From Brevundimonas sp. MYb52 (lineage in GTDB: Bacteria; Pseudomonadota; Alphaproteobacteria; Caulobacterales; Caulobacteraceae): a stretch of 64,000 nucleotides of DNA. Position numbers and translations under genes: made by a program. Of this stretch, positions 1-8,146 are shown piece after piece. Positions within the stretch are counted from its first letter, which is position 1, and the number at the start of each line of letters is the position of its first letter. The DNA lies in contig NZ_PCPB01000002.1 in assembly GCF_002979535.1 (NCBI RefSeq), positions 335,473-399,472 on the forward strand, written 5' to 3'. Below the pieces are notes generated by a model, which was not told where the DNA came from, searched no databases, and saw only the letters and a list, made by a program, of their open reading frames with translations.

Positions 1-93
1 GACGTCACGCCGCTGGTCATCCAGCGCCTGAACACGGCCCTGCCGACGCTTAGCTTCAACCGCATGCCGGTTCCGGCTCAGCCGCAGTCGTAA
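1..93 (+). CDS. C-terminal fragment of an OmpH/Skp-like periplasmic chaperone
   Basis: Thirty codons enter from the left edge and end at a TAA, reading DVTPLVIQRLNTALPTLSF followed by a Pro/Gln-rich tail. The ending with a VIxRLN motif resembles the C-terminus of alphaproteobacterial OmpH/Skp chaperones, which carry unfolded outer-membrane proteins across the periplasm. Position supports this: bamA-skp-lpxD-fabZ-lpxA is a common order, and lpxD starts 8 nt downstream. With so little sequence the identification rests mainly on context. Confidence 0.5.
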   Translation, partial: DVTPLVIQRLNTALPTLSFNRMPVPAQPQS

Positions 94-101
94 GGCGGGC
101 C

Positions 102-1121
102 ATGCCCGATCCGAGGTTCTTTCAGACCCTGTCGCCCCTGACGGTCGCCGCCCTTGCCGAACATATCGGCGGGGAGGTGGTCCGGGGCGGCGAGATCGTC
201 ATCTCGGCCGTTGCGCCCCTGTCCAGTGCGGACCGGGGCGCGATTGCGTTTATGGGCGATCGCAAATTCGCCGCCGCCTTGGCGGAAACCCAGGCGGGGT
301 GCGTGATCGTGCCGGCTTCGGCCGTCGATCTGGCGCCGGCCGGCGTCGCCGTCATCGTCTCGGGCGAGGCCCAGGCCTCGTGGGCGCGGGCTTCGGCCCT
401 GCTGCATCGCCCCGTCCGGTTGGAGCGCGCCATCACGGTCGCAGAGGCCGCCGAGGATGACACGGTCGTCGTCGAGCCGGGCGCCATCCTGGGCGAGGGT
501 GTCCGTATCGGTCGCGGCAGCCGCATTGGCGCCAACACCGTGATCGGGCCAGGTGTCCAGATCGGTCGCGATTGCCTGATCAGCTCGAATGTCACTGTCG
601 GTTTCGCTCTGTTGGGCGACCGGGTGAAGCTGTTGGCCGGGGCGCGGATCGGCGAAGCGGGCTTCGGCGCCGCCGGGTCGAAAACCGGTCCAGTCGATAT
701 TCCACAACTGGGCCGCGTCATCCTGCAGGACGGCGTCACGATCGGCGCCAATTCTTGCATCGATCGGGGCGCCTATGACGACACGGTCATTGGTGAGAAC
801 ACCAAGATCGATAACCTGGTCATGATCGGCCACAACTGCGTCATCGGTCGAAACAACCTGATGGCGGCTCACACCGGCATCTCGGGCTCGGTCACCAGCG
901 GCGACAACTGCATCTTCGGCGGCCGGGCGGGCGTGGGCGACCACATCACCATCGGCGAGGGCGCGCGTGTCGCGGCCGGCGGCGGCGTTCTGGCCAATAT
1001 CCCGCCGGGCGAAATCTGGTCCGGCTATCCCGCCAAACCGCTTCGCCAATTCTTGCGCGAGACGGTGTGGCTGTCCAAACAGGCGTCCCAGAAGAAGGGC
1101 GCGAAGGAATCGAAAGAATGA
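102..1121 (+). CDS. lpxD: UDP-3-O-(3-hydroxyacyl)glucosamine N-acyltransferase
   Basis: LpxD adds the second acyl chain to the glucosamine precursor of lipid A in the cytoplasm. The 339-residue length is normal for the family. An N-terminal uridine-binding domain (about residues 1-110, with SSADRGAIAFMGD) is followed by a left-handed beta helix of hexapeptide repeats such as IGEGVRIGRGSRIGANTVIG. The catalytic-His region IGHNCVIGRNNLMAAHTGI is intact. The ATG at 102 lies 8 nt after the preceding stop, and the stop overlaps the fabZ start as ATGA, so the genes are probably translationally coupled. Confidence 0.96.
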   Translation: MPDPRFFQTLSPLTVAALAEHIGGEVVRGGEIVISAVAPLSSADRGAIAFMGDRKFAAALAETQAGCVIVPASAVDLAPAGVAVIVSGEAQASWARASALLHRPVRLERAITVAEAAEDDTVVVEPGAILGEGVRIGRGSRIGANTVIGPGVQIGRDCLISSNVTVGFALLGDRVKLLAGARIGEAGFGAAGSKTGPVDIPQLGRVILQDGVTIGANSCIDRGAYDDTVIGENTKIDNLVMIGHNCVIGRNNLMAAHTGISGSVTSGDNCIFGGRAGVGDHITIGEGARVAAGGGVLANIPPGEIWSGYPAKPLRQFLRETVWLSKQASQKKGAKESKE

Positions 1122-1582
1122 GCGAAGACAACAAGATCGATTACGCCGAGGTGATGCGTCGCCTGCCGCACCGCTATCCCTTCCTGCTGGTCGACAAGGC
1201 CGAGGACTTCGTGGCGGCGACCTCCATCGTGGGCATCAAGAACGTCACCCACAATGAGCCCTTCTTCCCCGGTCACTTCCCGATCGACCCGGTCATGCCG
1301 GGCGTCCTGATCGTCGAAGCCATGGCCCAGACGGGCGCCCTGCTGATGTCCAAATCCCTGGACGTGGCGGTGGCCGATAAGGTCATCATGTTCATGTCGA
1401 TCGACGGCGTGCGCTTCCGCAAACCGGCCCGCCCGGGCGACCAACTGCGCATGGAGGTCAAGGTGATCCGCGCGCGCGGCGACGCCTACAAGTTCCGAGG
1501 CGAGACCTTCATCGACGGCAAGCTGGCCGCCGAGGCCGAGTTCATGGCCATGGTCGTGACCGTGGCGGAGCCTGCCCAGTGA
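1118..1582 (+). CDS. fabZ: 3-hydroxyacyl-[acyl-carrier-protein] dehydratase
   Basis: FabZ dehydrates 3-hydroxyacyl-ACP in fatty acid elongation. It competes with LpxA/LpxD for the same acyl-ACP pool, which explains its place among the lipid A genes. The 154-residue protein has the hot-dog-fold signature HRYPFLLVDK and the catalytic His/Glu segment GHFPIDPVMPGVLIVEAMAQ. The start is the ATG at 1118, which overlaps the lpxD stop; an upstream in-frame start at 1067 would only add a 17-residue tail antisense in character to lpxD. The stop overlaps the GTG start of lpxA. Confidence 0.96.
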   Translation: MSEDNKIDYAEVMRRLPHRYPFLLVDKAEDFVAATSIVGIKNVTHNEPFFPGHFPIDPVMPGVLIVEAMAQTGALLMSKSLDVAVADKVIMFMSIDGVRFRKPARPGDQLRMEVKVIRARGDAYKFRGETFIDGKLAAEAEFMAMVVTVAEPAQ

Positions 1583-2367
1583 CCATCCACCCGACCGCCG
1601 TGATCGACGCCTCGGCCCAGATCGCCGAGGACGTGGTGATCGGCCCCTGGTGCATCGTCGGTCCGGGCGTGATCCTGGCCGAGGGCGTGAAGCTGGTCAG
1701 CCATGTGGTGGTCCAGCAGGACACCAGCGTTGGCGCGCGGACGGTCATCCATCCCTTCGCCGTCATCGGCGGCGACCCGCAGCACAATGGCTACAAGGGC
1801 GAGCCGGTGCGGCTGGAGATCGGCTCGGACAACGTCATCCGTGAACATGCCAGCTTCAATCGGGGCACGCCGCAGGGCACGGGCGTGACGCGCGTTGGAT
1901 CGAACGGTCTGTTCATGACCGGCGCCCACGTGGGTCACGACTGCGTGGTCGGCGACAATGTCGTCATGGCCAACAACGCGACCCTGGGCGGTCACGCTCA
2001 GATCGGCGACAAGGTCTTCCTGGGCGGCCTGTGCGCCGTGCACCAGAACGGCCGCGTGGGGCAGGGCGCCATCGTCGGCGGTCTGGCCGCCGTGACGCGC
2101 GACGTCATCCCCTACGGCTCGGCCTGGGGCAACCACGCCAGCCTGCACGGCCTCAACCTGATCGGATTGAAGCGTAAAGGCTACGGCAAGGACGCCGTGC
2201 GTCGCCTGCTGGCTGCCTTCCGCGACCTGTTCGAGGGCGAAGGCGTCTTCGCCGAGCGTCTGGACCAGGTTGAGGCGACCTATGCCGACCTGCCCGAGAT
2301 CATGGAGATCGTCGCCTTCATCCGCGACGGCGCCAAGCGACCACTCTGCCTGCCGGGCAAGGAATGA
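1579..2367 (+). CDS. lpxA: Acyl-ACP--UDP-N-acetylglucosamine O-acyltransferase
   Basis: LpxA catalyses the first committed acylation of lipid A synthesis. The 262-residue protein is a hexapeptide-repeat beta helix (from about residue 2) with a helical C-terminal domain. The segment NVIREHASFNRGT and the catalytic-His region GAHVGHDCVVGDNVVMANNA are both present. It starts with GTG at 1579, overlapping the fabZ stop (GTGA), and ends overlapping the lpxI start (ATGA). This tight packing means the lipid A genes are almost certainly one transcript. Confidence 0.96.
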   Translation: MTIHPTAVIDASAQIAEDVVIGPWCIVGPGVILAEGVKLVSHVVVQQDTSVGARTVIHPFAVIGGDPQHNGYKGEPVRLEIGSDNVIREHASFNRGTPQGTGVTRVGSNGLFMTGAHVGHDCVVGDNVVMANNATLGGHAQIGDKVFLGGLCAVHQNGRVGQGAIVGGLAAVTRDVIPYGSAWGNHASLHGLNLIGLKRKGYGKDAVRRLLAAFRDLFEGEGVFAERLDQVEATYADLPEIMEIVAFIRDGAKRPLCLPGKE

Positions 2368-3203
2368 AGGCGGCGCCCAAGCTGGGCCTGATCGCCGGGG
2401 GCGGCGATCTGCCGGCCCGGATCGCGGCGCGGTGCGAGGCTGAGGGCCGGGCGGTCTTCATCATCCGTCTGGCGGGCTTCGCCGACGAACATCTGGTCCG
2501 CTGGCCCGGCGCCGAGTTCGGCATGGCCGAGATCGGCCGTATCCTGAAGACGATGAAGGCCGAAGGCTGCGAGGCCGTCTGTCTGGCCGGCTATGTGAAC
2601 CGGCCCGACTTCAAGAACCTGAAGCCCGACTTCAAGGGTGCGACCCTGCTGCCCGGCATCGTGGCGGCGGCGACCAAGGGCGATGACGCCCTGCTGCGCA
2701 AGATCCTGTCGGTGTTCGAGGCTGAAGGCTACGCGGTCGAGGGCGCGGACGATATTCTGGGCGGCGAAGCGCTGGCGCCCGGCGCGCTGGGCGCGGTGTC
2801 GCCGACGGCGGTGCAACTGGCGGACCTGAAGAAGGCGCTGCATGTTGCTGAAAAATCAGGCGAACTAGATATTGGCCAGGGCGCGGTTGTTTGCGACGGA
2901 CTGGTTTTGGCGGTCGAGGCGCAGGAAGGCACGGACGAGATGCTGCGCCGCGTGGCGGGGCTGCCCGCCGACCTGCATGGCGCGCCGGGCGCGCTGAAGG
3001 GCGCGCTGGGCAAGGCGCCCAAGCCGATCCAGGACCTGCGCGTGGACATGCCGGTGATCGGCCCAACGACCGTTGAACTGGCGGCCGCTGCGGGTCTGGC
3101 GGGTATCGGCGGCTTCGCCGGGCGGTTGATCATCATCGACCATGAGGCACTGGTAGCCGCGGCGAACCGTCTGGGCCTGTTTGTCTGGGGCGTTGAACGA
3201 TGA
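2364..3203 (+). CDS. lpxI: UDP-2,3-diacylglucosamine pyrophosphatase, LpxI type
   Basis: LpxI hydrolyses UDP-2,3-diacylglucosamine to lipid X. It replaces the unrelated LpxH in many alphaproteobacteria; the Caulobacter enzyme is the founding member. The 279-residue protein starts with KLGLIAGGGDLPARIA, the conserved N-terminal motif. It carries the C-terminal segment DLPVIGPTTVE-like (DMPVIGPTTVELAAAAGLAG) typical of the DUF1009 family. It overlaps lpxA and lpxB by 4 nt each, between the steps before and after it in the pathway. No LpxH-type metallophosphatase was seen in the window. Confidence 0.93.
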   Translation: MKAAPKLGLIAGGGDLPARIAARCEAEGRAVFIIRLAGFADEHLVRWPGAEFGMAEIGRILKTMKAEGCEAVCLAGYVNRPDFKNLKPDFKGATLLPGIVAAATKGDDALLRKILSVFEAEGYAVEGADDILGGEALAPGALGAVSPTAVQLADLKKALHVAEKSGELDIGQGAVVCDGLVLAVEAQEGTDEMLRRVAGLPADLHGAPGALKGALGKAPKPIQDLRVDMPVIGPTTVELAAAAGLAGIGGFAGRLIIIDHEALVAAANRLGLFVWGVER

Positions 3204-4366
3204 GCCGTCCCCTGAAGATCATGCTGGTCGCCGCCGAGGCGTCCGGCGACGCCTTGGGCGCCGGTCTGGCGCAAGCCTTGAAGGCGCGTTTGGGACCGGA
3301 CGTCACCTTCGTCGGCGTCGGAGGGCCCAAGATGGCGGCCGAGGGCGTGGTCAGCCCCTTCGACATCGCCGAACTGTCCATCCTGGGCTGGATCGAGGGG
3401 CTGAAGGCCTATGGCCTGGTCAAGCGTCGGGTGGCCGACACGGTCGCGCTGGCCAAAGCCGAGCGGCCGGACGCCGTCGTTCTGATCGACAGTTGGGGCT
3501 TCACCATCCGTGTGGCCAAGGCCCTGCGCGAGGTCCTGCCGGGCGTGCCCTTGATCAAGTATGTGGGGCCGCAGGTCTGGGCCTCGCGTCCGGGCCGGGC
3601 CAAGACCCTGGCCGCCAGCGTCGATCACCTGCTGTCTCTCTACAGTTTCGACGCGCCCTGGTTCGAGCGCGAGGGTCTGCCGACGACGGTTGTGGGGTCA
3701 CAGGCCCTGCACGTCGATATGGCCAGCGCTGATGGCGCTCGGTTCCGTGCCGCGCGCGGCATCGCCGCCGAAGCGCCCCTGCTGCTGGTCCTGCCGGGCA
3801 GTCGGCCCAGCGAGATCACCCGCATGACGCCCGTTTTCGAGGCGACGGTGAAGCGTCTCAAGGCGGCGAACCCGTCGCTGGAGGTCGCCGTGGTCGCCGC
3901 CGGCACGGTCGCCGCCGATGTCGCCGGCCGCGTCGCCGCCTGGCCCTTCCGCGCTCATCTGGTGCAGGAGGCGGACAAGTATGATGCGATGAAGGCGGCC
4001 AATGTGGCCCTGGCCACCAGCGGCACCGTCTCGACCGAGCTGGCCCTGGCCGGCGCGCCCATGGTCATCGCCTACAAGATCGACGGGCTGTCATACCTAC
4101 TGATGAAGAACCTGGTGACCGCCAAGCACATCACCCTGTTCAACATCGCCGCCGACGACCGGATCGCCCCCGAGTTCATTCAGAACGACGCCACGCCCGA
4201 GAAGCTGTCCGAAGTCGTCGGTCATCTCCTTGCTGACCCGCAGGCCGCCGCCGAACAGGCCGCGCGCCAAACGGCGGCCCTGGACCTGATGGGCCGTGGC
4301 GGTCCCGATCCTTCGGAACTGGCGGCGGATGCGGTGCTGCGGGTGATTGCGGCGACGAAGGGCTGA
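3200..4366 (+). CDS. lpxB: Lipid-A-disaccharide synthase
   Basis: LpxB joins lipid X to UDP-2,3-diacylglucosamine to give the lipid A disaccharide. It is a GT19-family, GT-B fold glycosyltransferase that works at the inner membrane surface. The 388-residue protein has the N-terminal signature AAEASGDALGAGLA, the middle motif YVGPQVWASRPGRAKTLA, and the C-terminal donor-binding region LLVLPGSRPSEITR and LATSGTVSTELALAGAPMV. It overlaps lpxI by 4 nt and is the last lipid A gene here. Confidence 0.96.
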   Translation: MSRPLKIMLVAAEASGDALGAGLAQALKARLGPDVTFVGVGGPKMAAEGVVSPFDIAELSILGWIEGLKAYGLVKRRVADTVALAKAERPDAVVLIDSWGFTIRVAKALREVLPGVPLIKYVGPQVWASRPGRAKTLAASVDHLLSLYSFDAPWFEREGLPTTVVGSQALHVDMASADGARFRAARGIAAEAPLLLVLPGSRPSEITRMTPVFEATVKRLKAANPSLEVAVVAAGTVAADVAGRVAAWPFRAHLVQEADKYDAMKAANVALATSGTVSTELALAGAPMVIAYKIDGLSYLLMKNLVTAKHITLFNIAADDRIAPEFIQNDATPEKLSEVVGHLLADPQAAAEQAARQTAALDLMGRGGPDPSELAADAVLRVIAATKG

Positions 4367-4460
4367 AGGTGCAATCAGCAATGTCGGCGTGTCTCTGCTG
4401 AAAGCGCGTCCGCTTTCGACCCGTTGCGGACACTAGCTTGACCAGCCATACTGTTGGCGG

Positions 4461-4721
4461 ATGAAAGAGCTCTCGACTCCTTCGCTCGCAGCAGCGCCAA
4501 ACGCGGTTGAGGTTCTCAGGGTTTGGGCAGCCGAGGGTTCTCCACAGCAGTTCACATTGCAGCCGACATGGGATGATCCTGCAGCCTGGGGGCTCTTGCT
4601 CGCGGACTTGGCTCGTCACGCAGCTAGAGCCTATGCGGCTAACGGGCGGTCTGAGACCGAGGCGTTTGAGCGGGTCTTAGCAGGGCTTCGTGCAGAGCTG
4701 GATAACCCCACCGAACGGTAA
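4461..4721 (+). CDS. DUF5076 domain protein of unknown function
   Basis: This is an 86-residue soluble protein without signal peptide or membrane segment. The sequence VLRVWAAEGSPQQFTLQP, then WDDPAAWGLLLADLARHAAR and YAANGRS, fits the DUF5076 family from alphaproteobacteria, whose function is not known. It lies 94 nt after lpxB on the same strand, so it may have its own promoter. The family call is from memory of the conserved W-DP-WG-LLAD-H pattern; no role can be read from the sequence. Confidence 0.8.
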   Translation: MKELSTPSLAAAPNAVEVLRVWAAEGSPQQFTLQPTWDDPAAWGLLLADLARHAARAYAANGRSETEAFERVLAGLRAELDNPTER

Positions 4722-4923
4722 GCTGAACCCGCATTTCCTGATATCCGCTCCCCACCCGTTGCGGGTATTTCGTTATCCGCATTCCCGACGTGTGCTTTGC
4801 GTAGATCGTCACACCGTCCGGTCACCTTCGGCGGGTTTCAGGTCCGAAACCGTTTGCTCGGTTCGACCATTCGGATGGTGATAGCTGGGACGTCCTGTCA
4901 CCGCGCTGGGCTGACAGAACTGT

Positions 4924-5787
4924 TCACCGCGCAGACCTGCCTGCAGCATCAGAAGGCTCTGCCATCACACTCCTGATCCAGTCGGTGTAACGACTGATGC
5001 GAACATTGCAGGTCAACTGTCCATAGAGCCCCGGGTTGGTAGTCTTGACGTCGCCGAAGATGAACCCCCAAGAAGCCAGCCCCGCTAACTTCCACTCGCC
5101 GCCCTCTTCAATTAATGCCGGTCCGCCGCTGTCGCCGCTGCCCGTCTTGCCTTCAAGGGGCAGGGCCTTGGCAGGGTCATCGAAGACGTAACAAATCCAC
5201 CGATCATCGGCGCTGGTTATGGTGTTGAAAGCACGACGCAGCGCTGTCCGGTTCGGACCTTGCGGGCTGTGGCCGGATAATCCCGTTCCCGTCGCACCCT
5301 TCCCGATAATTTTGACGACGCTGCCAACCTCGCCATCGCCATCGTAGATAGGAACTGGCTCAACGTCGGTTACGGCGTGCGTCAACTTGATCAGCGCAAT
5401 ATCGTTAGACGACGCAATGGAAAAGACCGCAAGGATCCAATCGCCCGTGGAAAGGGCCTGATCAATCATCCCCTGCGGCGGCTGTTTCGCTCCAGAGTGG
5501 ATGAAGACCTTTTGTACTTCTCTCGGCACACCGCCGATCTCAATGTCTTTCAGGGTAGCGTTTCGAGGGACTGCGTGAGCTGCTGTAATCACCCATCGCG
5601 GGGCAATCAGCACGCCGTGACCTTCGGACGGCATGTCCGCGAGCGCCGGAAAATCGGACGCAGGTATCCGATACCTGCGGTCGTCGACATCATGCCTGAT
5701 GACGATGGCCTCTGCGGAGGAGGCGACAACAAGAAGCGTGAAGCCTAGTAGAAGGGATCGCATCATACCGAGATTTCTATCGGCCAT
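4924..5787 (-). CDS. Secreted trypsin-like serine protease
   Basis: This 287-residue protein has an N-terminal signal peptide (hydrophobic LLLGFTLLVVASSAEA) and a chymotrypsin-fold S1 domain. The catalytic triad is visible as His in WVITAAHAV, Asp in NDIALIKLTHAV and Ser in GKTGSGDSGGPALIEEG. It probably acts in the periplasm or outside the cell; the substrate is unknown. Two further Met codons (residues 8 and 9) just before the hydrophobic stretch are alternative starts. It has no obvious operon partner and sits in a small accessory patch between conserved housekeeping blocks, so it may be acquired. Confidence 0.88.
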   Translation of the reverse strand: MADRNLGMMRSLLLGFTLLVVASSAEAIVIRHDVDDRRYRIPASDFPALADMPSEGHGVLIAPRWVITAAHAVPRNATLKDIEIGGVPREVQKVFIHSGAKQPPQGMIDQALSTGDWILAVFSIASSNDIALIKLTHAVTDVEPVPIYDGDGEVGSVVKIIGKGATGTGLSGHSPQGPNRTALRRAFNTITSADDRWICYVFDDPAKALPLEGKTGSGDSGGPALIEEGGEWKLAGLASWGFIFGDVKTTNPGLYGQLTCNVRISRYTDWIRSVMAEPSDAAGRSAR

Positions 5788-5931
5788 GGTAACAGACCAG
5801 CGACGAGGCGGACCAGTGCCGTTCTCACGGTTAAGCTAGACGCTGTCGTTCCGGCTGCAAGTTACACTTCCGCAATCCACCTTTAAGCGAACTTCGGCTC
5901 GCGCCCCATAGCCGACCAAACTCTCCATCAG

Positions 5932-6395
5932 CTACTGATCGCTCCACAGCCCTAGTCGGTTTCGTCGGGCGTATTCCTCATCGGGGGCGTATTCGCTTTG
6001 GGGCGTGGTCCATCCCAACCCGATCGCACCATGAACCGGTTGAGGTTGAGATCCGGCGCGGACGGGACCGCTGGTATGGCCAACCAGCACCGCCCGACCC
6101 TCACGCCCGCTGCATTCACTTCGAGGTGGTCGCAAAACACGAACTCGCCTCCGATTGCAGCGCGCAATTGCTGGGCTGACTGTTCACCACACCGTGTCGG
6201 AGCGCCCTGTAGCTCACAGGTTTGACCGATATCCGGACCCATGATTCCCGCGAGCCGAATGCGTTCTCCCCTGAGCTCTATGGTGTCCGCGCTGATCGCC
6301 GTGGCACGACCCGAAATCTCAGCAACTGGCGGCTGAGGGCGTGATGCCTCAACCTGCAAAACAGTCATGAGAGCTATGAGTGCCGACGATATCAT
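5932..6395 (-). pseudogene. Thermonuclease-like (SNase-fold) protein broken by a 1-nt frameshift
   Basis: The first frame gives a signal peptide, then a nuclease-like domain: SGRATAISADTIELRGERIRLAGI, CGEQSAQQLRAAIGG and LNRFMVRSGW, ending at a TAG at 5952. The expected C-terminus instead continues in a second frame as WTTPQSEYAPDEEYARR then NRLGLWSDQ, stopping at 5932. The frames join near 6013-6014; restoring one base there would give a GWAW-type junction. This is either an inactivated gene or a sequencing/assembly error. The catalytic Arg/Glu residues of true nucleases are not clearly present, so activity would be doubtful even if repaired. Confidence 0.75.
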
Positions 6396-6457
6396 GCCTG
6401 ACGCATCCCACGTTTAACGTCTGCTTCCCACCCTGAGGCGACATCCAAGACGGCCGC

Positions 6458-6631
6458 CTAGCGTGTCATCCAGGGCTTGTTGGAGCCGGACTTCACCGTG
6501 ACCGACTGGTCGCGCTTCAGGCCGCCCTTTTGCGGCGGACCGGAGCGGGCTTTCAGCGCGGCTTGTTTCAGGCGCAGCGCCTTCTGGGCCGGGGTCTCGG
6601 CGGCGGGCGTGTCGTCGTTTTGGTCGCTCAT
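6458..6631 (-). CDS. Small conserved hypothetical protein
   Basis: This is a 57-residue basic protein starting MSDQNDDTPAAETPAQKALR, followed by LKQAALKARSGPPQKGG and ending SGSNKPWMTR. The ALRLKQAALKAR segment and the Lys-Pro-Trp-Met ending resemble small uncharacterised proteins I recall from other Caulobacterales and related groups. It has no membrane segment. The ATG at 6631 was preferred to one three codons upstream because the usual family start is MSD. It lies downstream of gltA on the same strand, beyond a strong terminator, so it is likely transcribed separately. Function unknown. Confidence 0.6.
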   Translation of the reverse strand: MSDQNDDTPAAETPAQKALRLKQAALKARSGPPQKGGLKRDQSVTVKSGSNKPWMTR

Positions 6632-6682
6632 GTCGAACACCTAGCACAGCGGGGCCGTTTCAGCGGCCTTCTTCTGCGAACA

Positions 6683-6714
6683 AAAAACGCCGGAGCTTTC
6701 GCCCCGGCGTTTTT
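6683..6714. terminator. Rho-independent terminator downstream of gltA
   Basis: An 11-bp perfect stem (AAAAACGCCGG at 6683-6693 with CCGGCGTTTTT at 6704-6714) encloses a 10-nt loop. The A/T ends give a U tract on either strand, so it can stop gltA transcription on the minus strand and also plus-strand read-through. Confidence 0.85.
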
Positions 6715-6724
6715 CATTCTTGGT

Positions 6725-6768
6725 GGGCTGCGGTCAAAAGGCTTCGCCTTTTCGACCCGACGCAGCCC
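6725..6768. other. Second long stem-loop just after gltA
   Basis: GGGCTGCG (6725-6732) pairs with CGCAGCCC (6761-6768). Inside it AAAAGGC (6736-6742) pairs with GCCTTTT (6746-6752), making a nearly continuous 44-nt hairpin directly after the gltA stop codon. It has no U tract of its own and may protect or define the 3' end of the gltA mRNA. Confidence 0.55.
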
Positions 6769-6779
6769 GAGACACGGCT

Positions 6780-8081
6780 TTAGCCGCGCTGTTCGATCGG
6801 CACGTAGTCGCGTTGCGTCGGGCCGGTGTAGAGCTGACGCGGGCGACCGATCTTCTGCGAGGGGTCGGCCATCATTTCCTGCCACTGCGAGATCCAGCCC
6901 ACGGTGCGGGCCAGGGCGAACAGGACGGTGAACATGGTGGTCGGGAAGCCCATCGCCGACAGGGTGATGCCCGAGTAGAAGTCGACGTTCGGGAACAGCT
7001 TGCGCGAGGTGAAGTACTCGTCCGACAGGGCGACGCGCTCCAGTTCCTTGGCGACCTGGAACAGCGGATCGTTCTCGCGGCCCGTGGCGGCCAGCACTTC
7101 GTAGGCCGACTGCTGCATGACCTTGGCGCGCGGATCGTAGTTCTTGTACACGCGATGGCCGAAGCCCATCAGCTTGTATTTCTTGTCCTTAACGCCCTGA
7201 ATGAACTCAGGAATGCGGTCCGGCGTGCCGATTTCCTTGAGCATGTTCAGCGCTTCTTCGTTGGCGCCGCCGTGCGACGGGCCCCACAGGCAGGCGATGC
7301 CGGCGGCGATACAGGCGAACGGGTTGGCGCCCGACGAACCGGCCAGACGGACGGTCGAGGTCGAGGCGTTCTGTTCGTGGTCGGCGTGCAGGGTGAAGAT
7401 GCGGTCCATGGCGCGAACCAGGGCCGGATCGACCACATAGTCCTCCGCCGGAACGGCGAAGCACATGCGCAGGAAGTTCTCGGCGTACGACAGGTCGTTG
7501 CGCGGCGAGATGAAGGGCTGGCCGATGTGGTACTTGTAGGCGCGGGCCGCGATGGTCGGCATCTTGGCGATCAGGCGGATGGCCGAGATGTCGCGCTGTA
7601 CCGGATCGTGGATGTCCAGGCTGTCGTGATAGAAGGCCGACAGGGCGCCGACGGTGCCGACCATGATCGACATGGGGTGGGCGTCGCGGCGGAAACCTTC
7701 GAAGAAGCGATCAAACTGCGCATGCAACATGGTGTGCATGGTGATGCTGTTTTCGAACTTCTCGTATTGGGCGGCGGTCGGCAGTTCGCCGTGCAGCAGC
7801 AGGTGGCAGACTTCGATGAAGTTGGACTTCGACGCCAGCTGGTCGATGGGATAGCCGCGGTGCAGCAGGATGCCTTCGTCGCCGTCGATGAAGGTCAGGG
7901 CGCTTTCGCAGGCCGCCGTCGAGGTGAAGCCGGGGTCGAAGGTGAAGGCGCCGGTCGCGCCGTACAGCTTGCGGATGTCGATGACGTCCGGTCCGGTGGA
8001 GCCCGCGAGGACAGGAAGTTCGACGTTCTTGTCGCCGTAGGTGAAGGTCGCCGTGCCGGCGGGTTTCGCTTGTTCAGTCAT
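6780..8081 (-). CDS. gltA: Citrate synthase
   Basis: GltA condenses oxaloacetate with acetyl-CoA in the first step of the TCA cycle. The 433-residue length fits the type II, NADH-sensitive hexameric enzyme of Gram-negative bacteria. Visible signatures are [19 protein letters not shown] near the N-terminus, the active-site His region [15 protein letters not shown], and [17 protein letters not shown] with the second catalytic His. It lies downstream of gltX in the same direction with a 65-nt gap. Two hairpins follow the stop. Confidence 0.97.
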   Translation of the reverse strand: MTEQAKPAGTATFTYGDKNVELPVLAGSTGPDVIDIRKLYGATGAFTFDPGFTSTAACESALTFIDGDEGILLHRGYPIDQLASKSNFIEVCHLLLHGELPTAAQYEKFENSITMHTMLHAQFDRFFEGFRRDAHPMSIMVGTVGALSAFYHDSLDIHDPVQRDISAIRLIAKMPTIAARAYKYHIGQPFISPRNDLSYAENFLRMCFAVPAEDYVVDPALVRAMDRIFTLHADHEQNASTSTVRLAGSSGANPFACIAAGIACLWGPSHGGANEEALNMLKEIGTPDRIPEFIQGVKDKKYKLMGFGHRVYKNYDPRAKVMQQSAYEVLAATGRENDPLFQVAKELERVALSDEYFTSRKLFPNVDFYSGITLSAMGFPTTMFTVLFALARTVGWISQWQEMMADPSQKIGRPRQLYTGPTQRDYVPIEQRG

Positions 8082-8146
8082 CTAGGCCCCTTATTTTTCT
8101 TCGGGCCGGGCGCGGGGAGGCGTCCAGCCTGCATGGTTATGGGTGT

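Noticed and set aside
5788..5931. CtrA box (TTAA-N7-TTAA) in intergenic gaps
   Set aside because: Single TTAA half-sites occur (for example near 5826 and 15818), but no correctly spaced pair was found.
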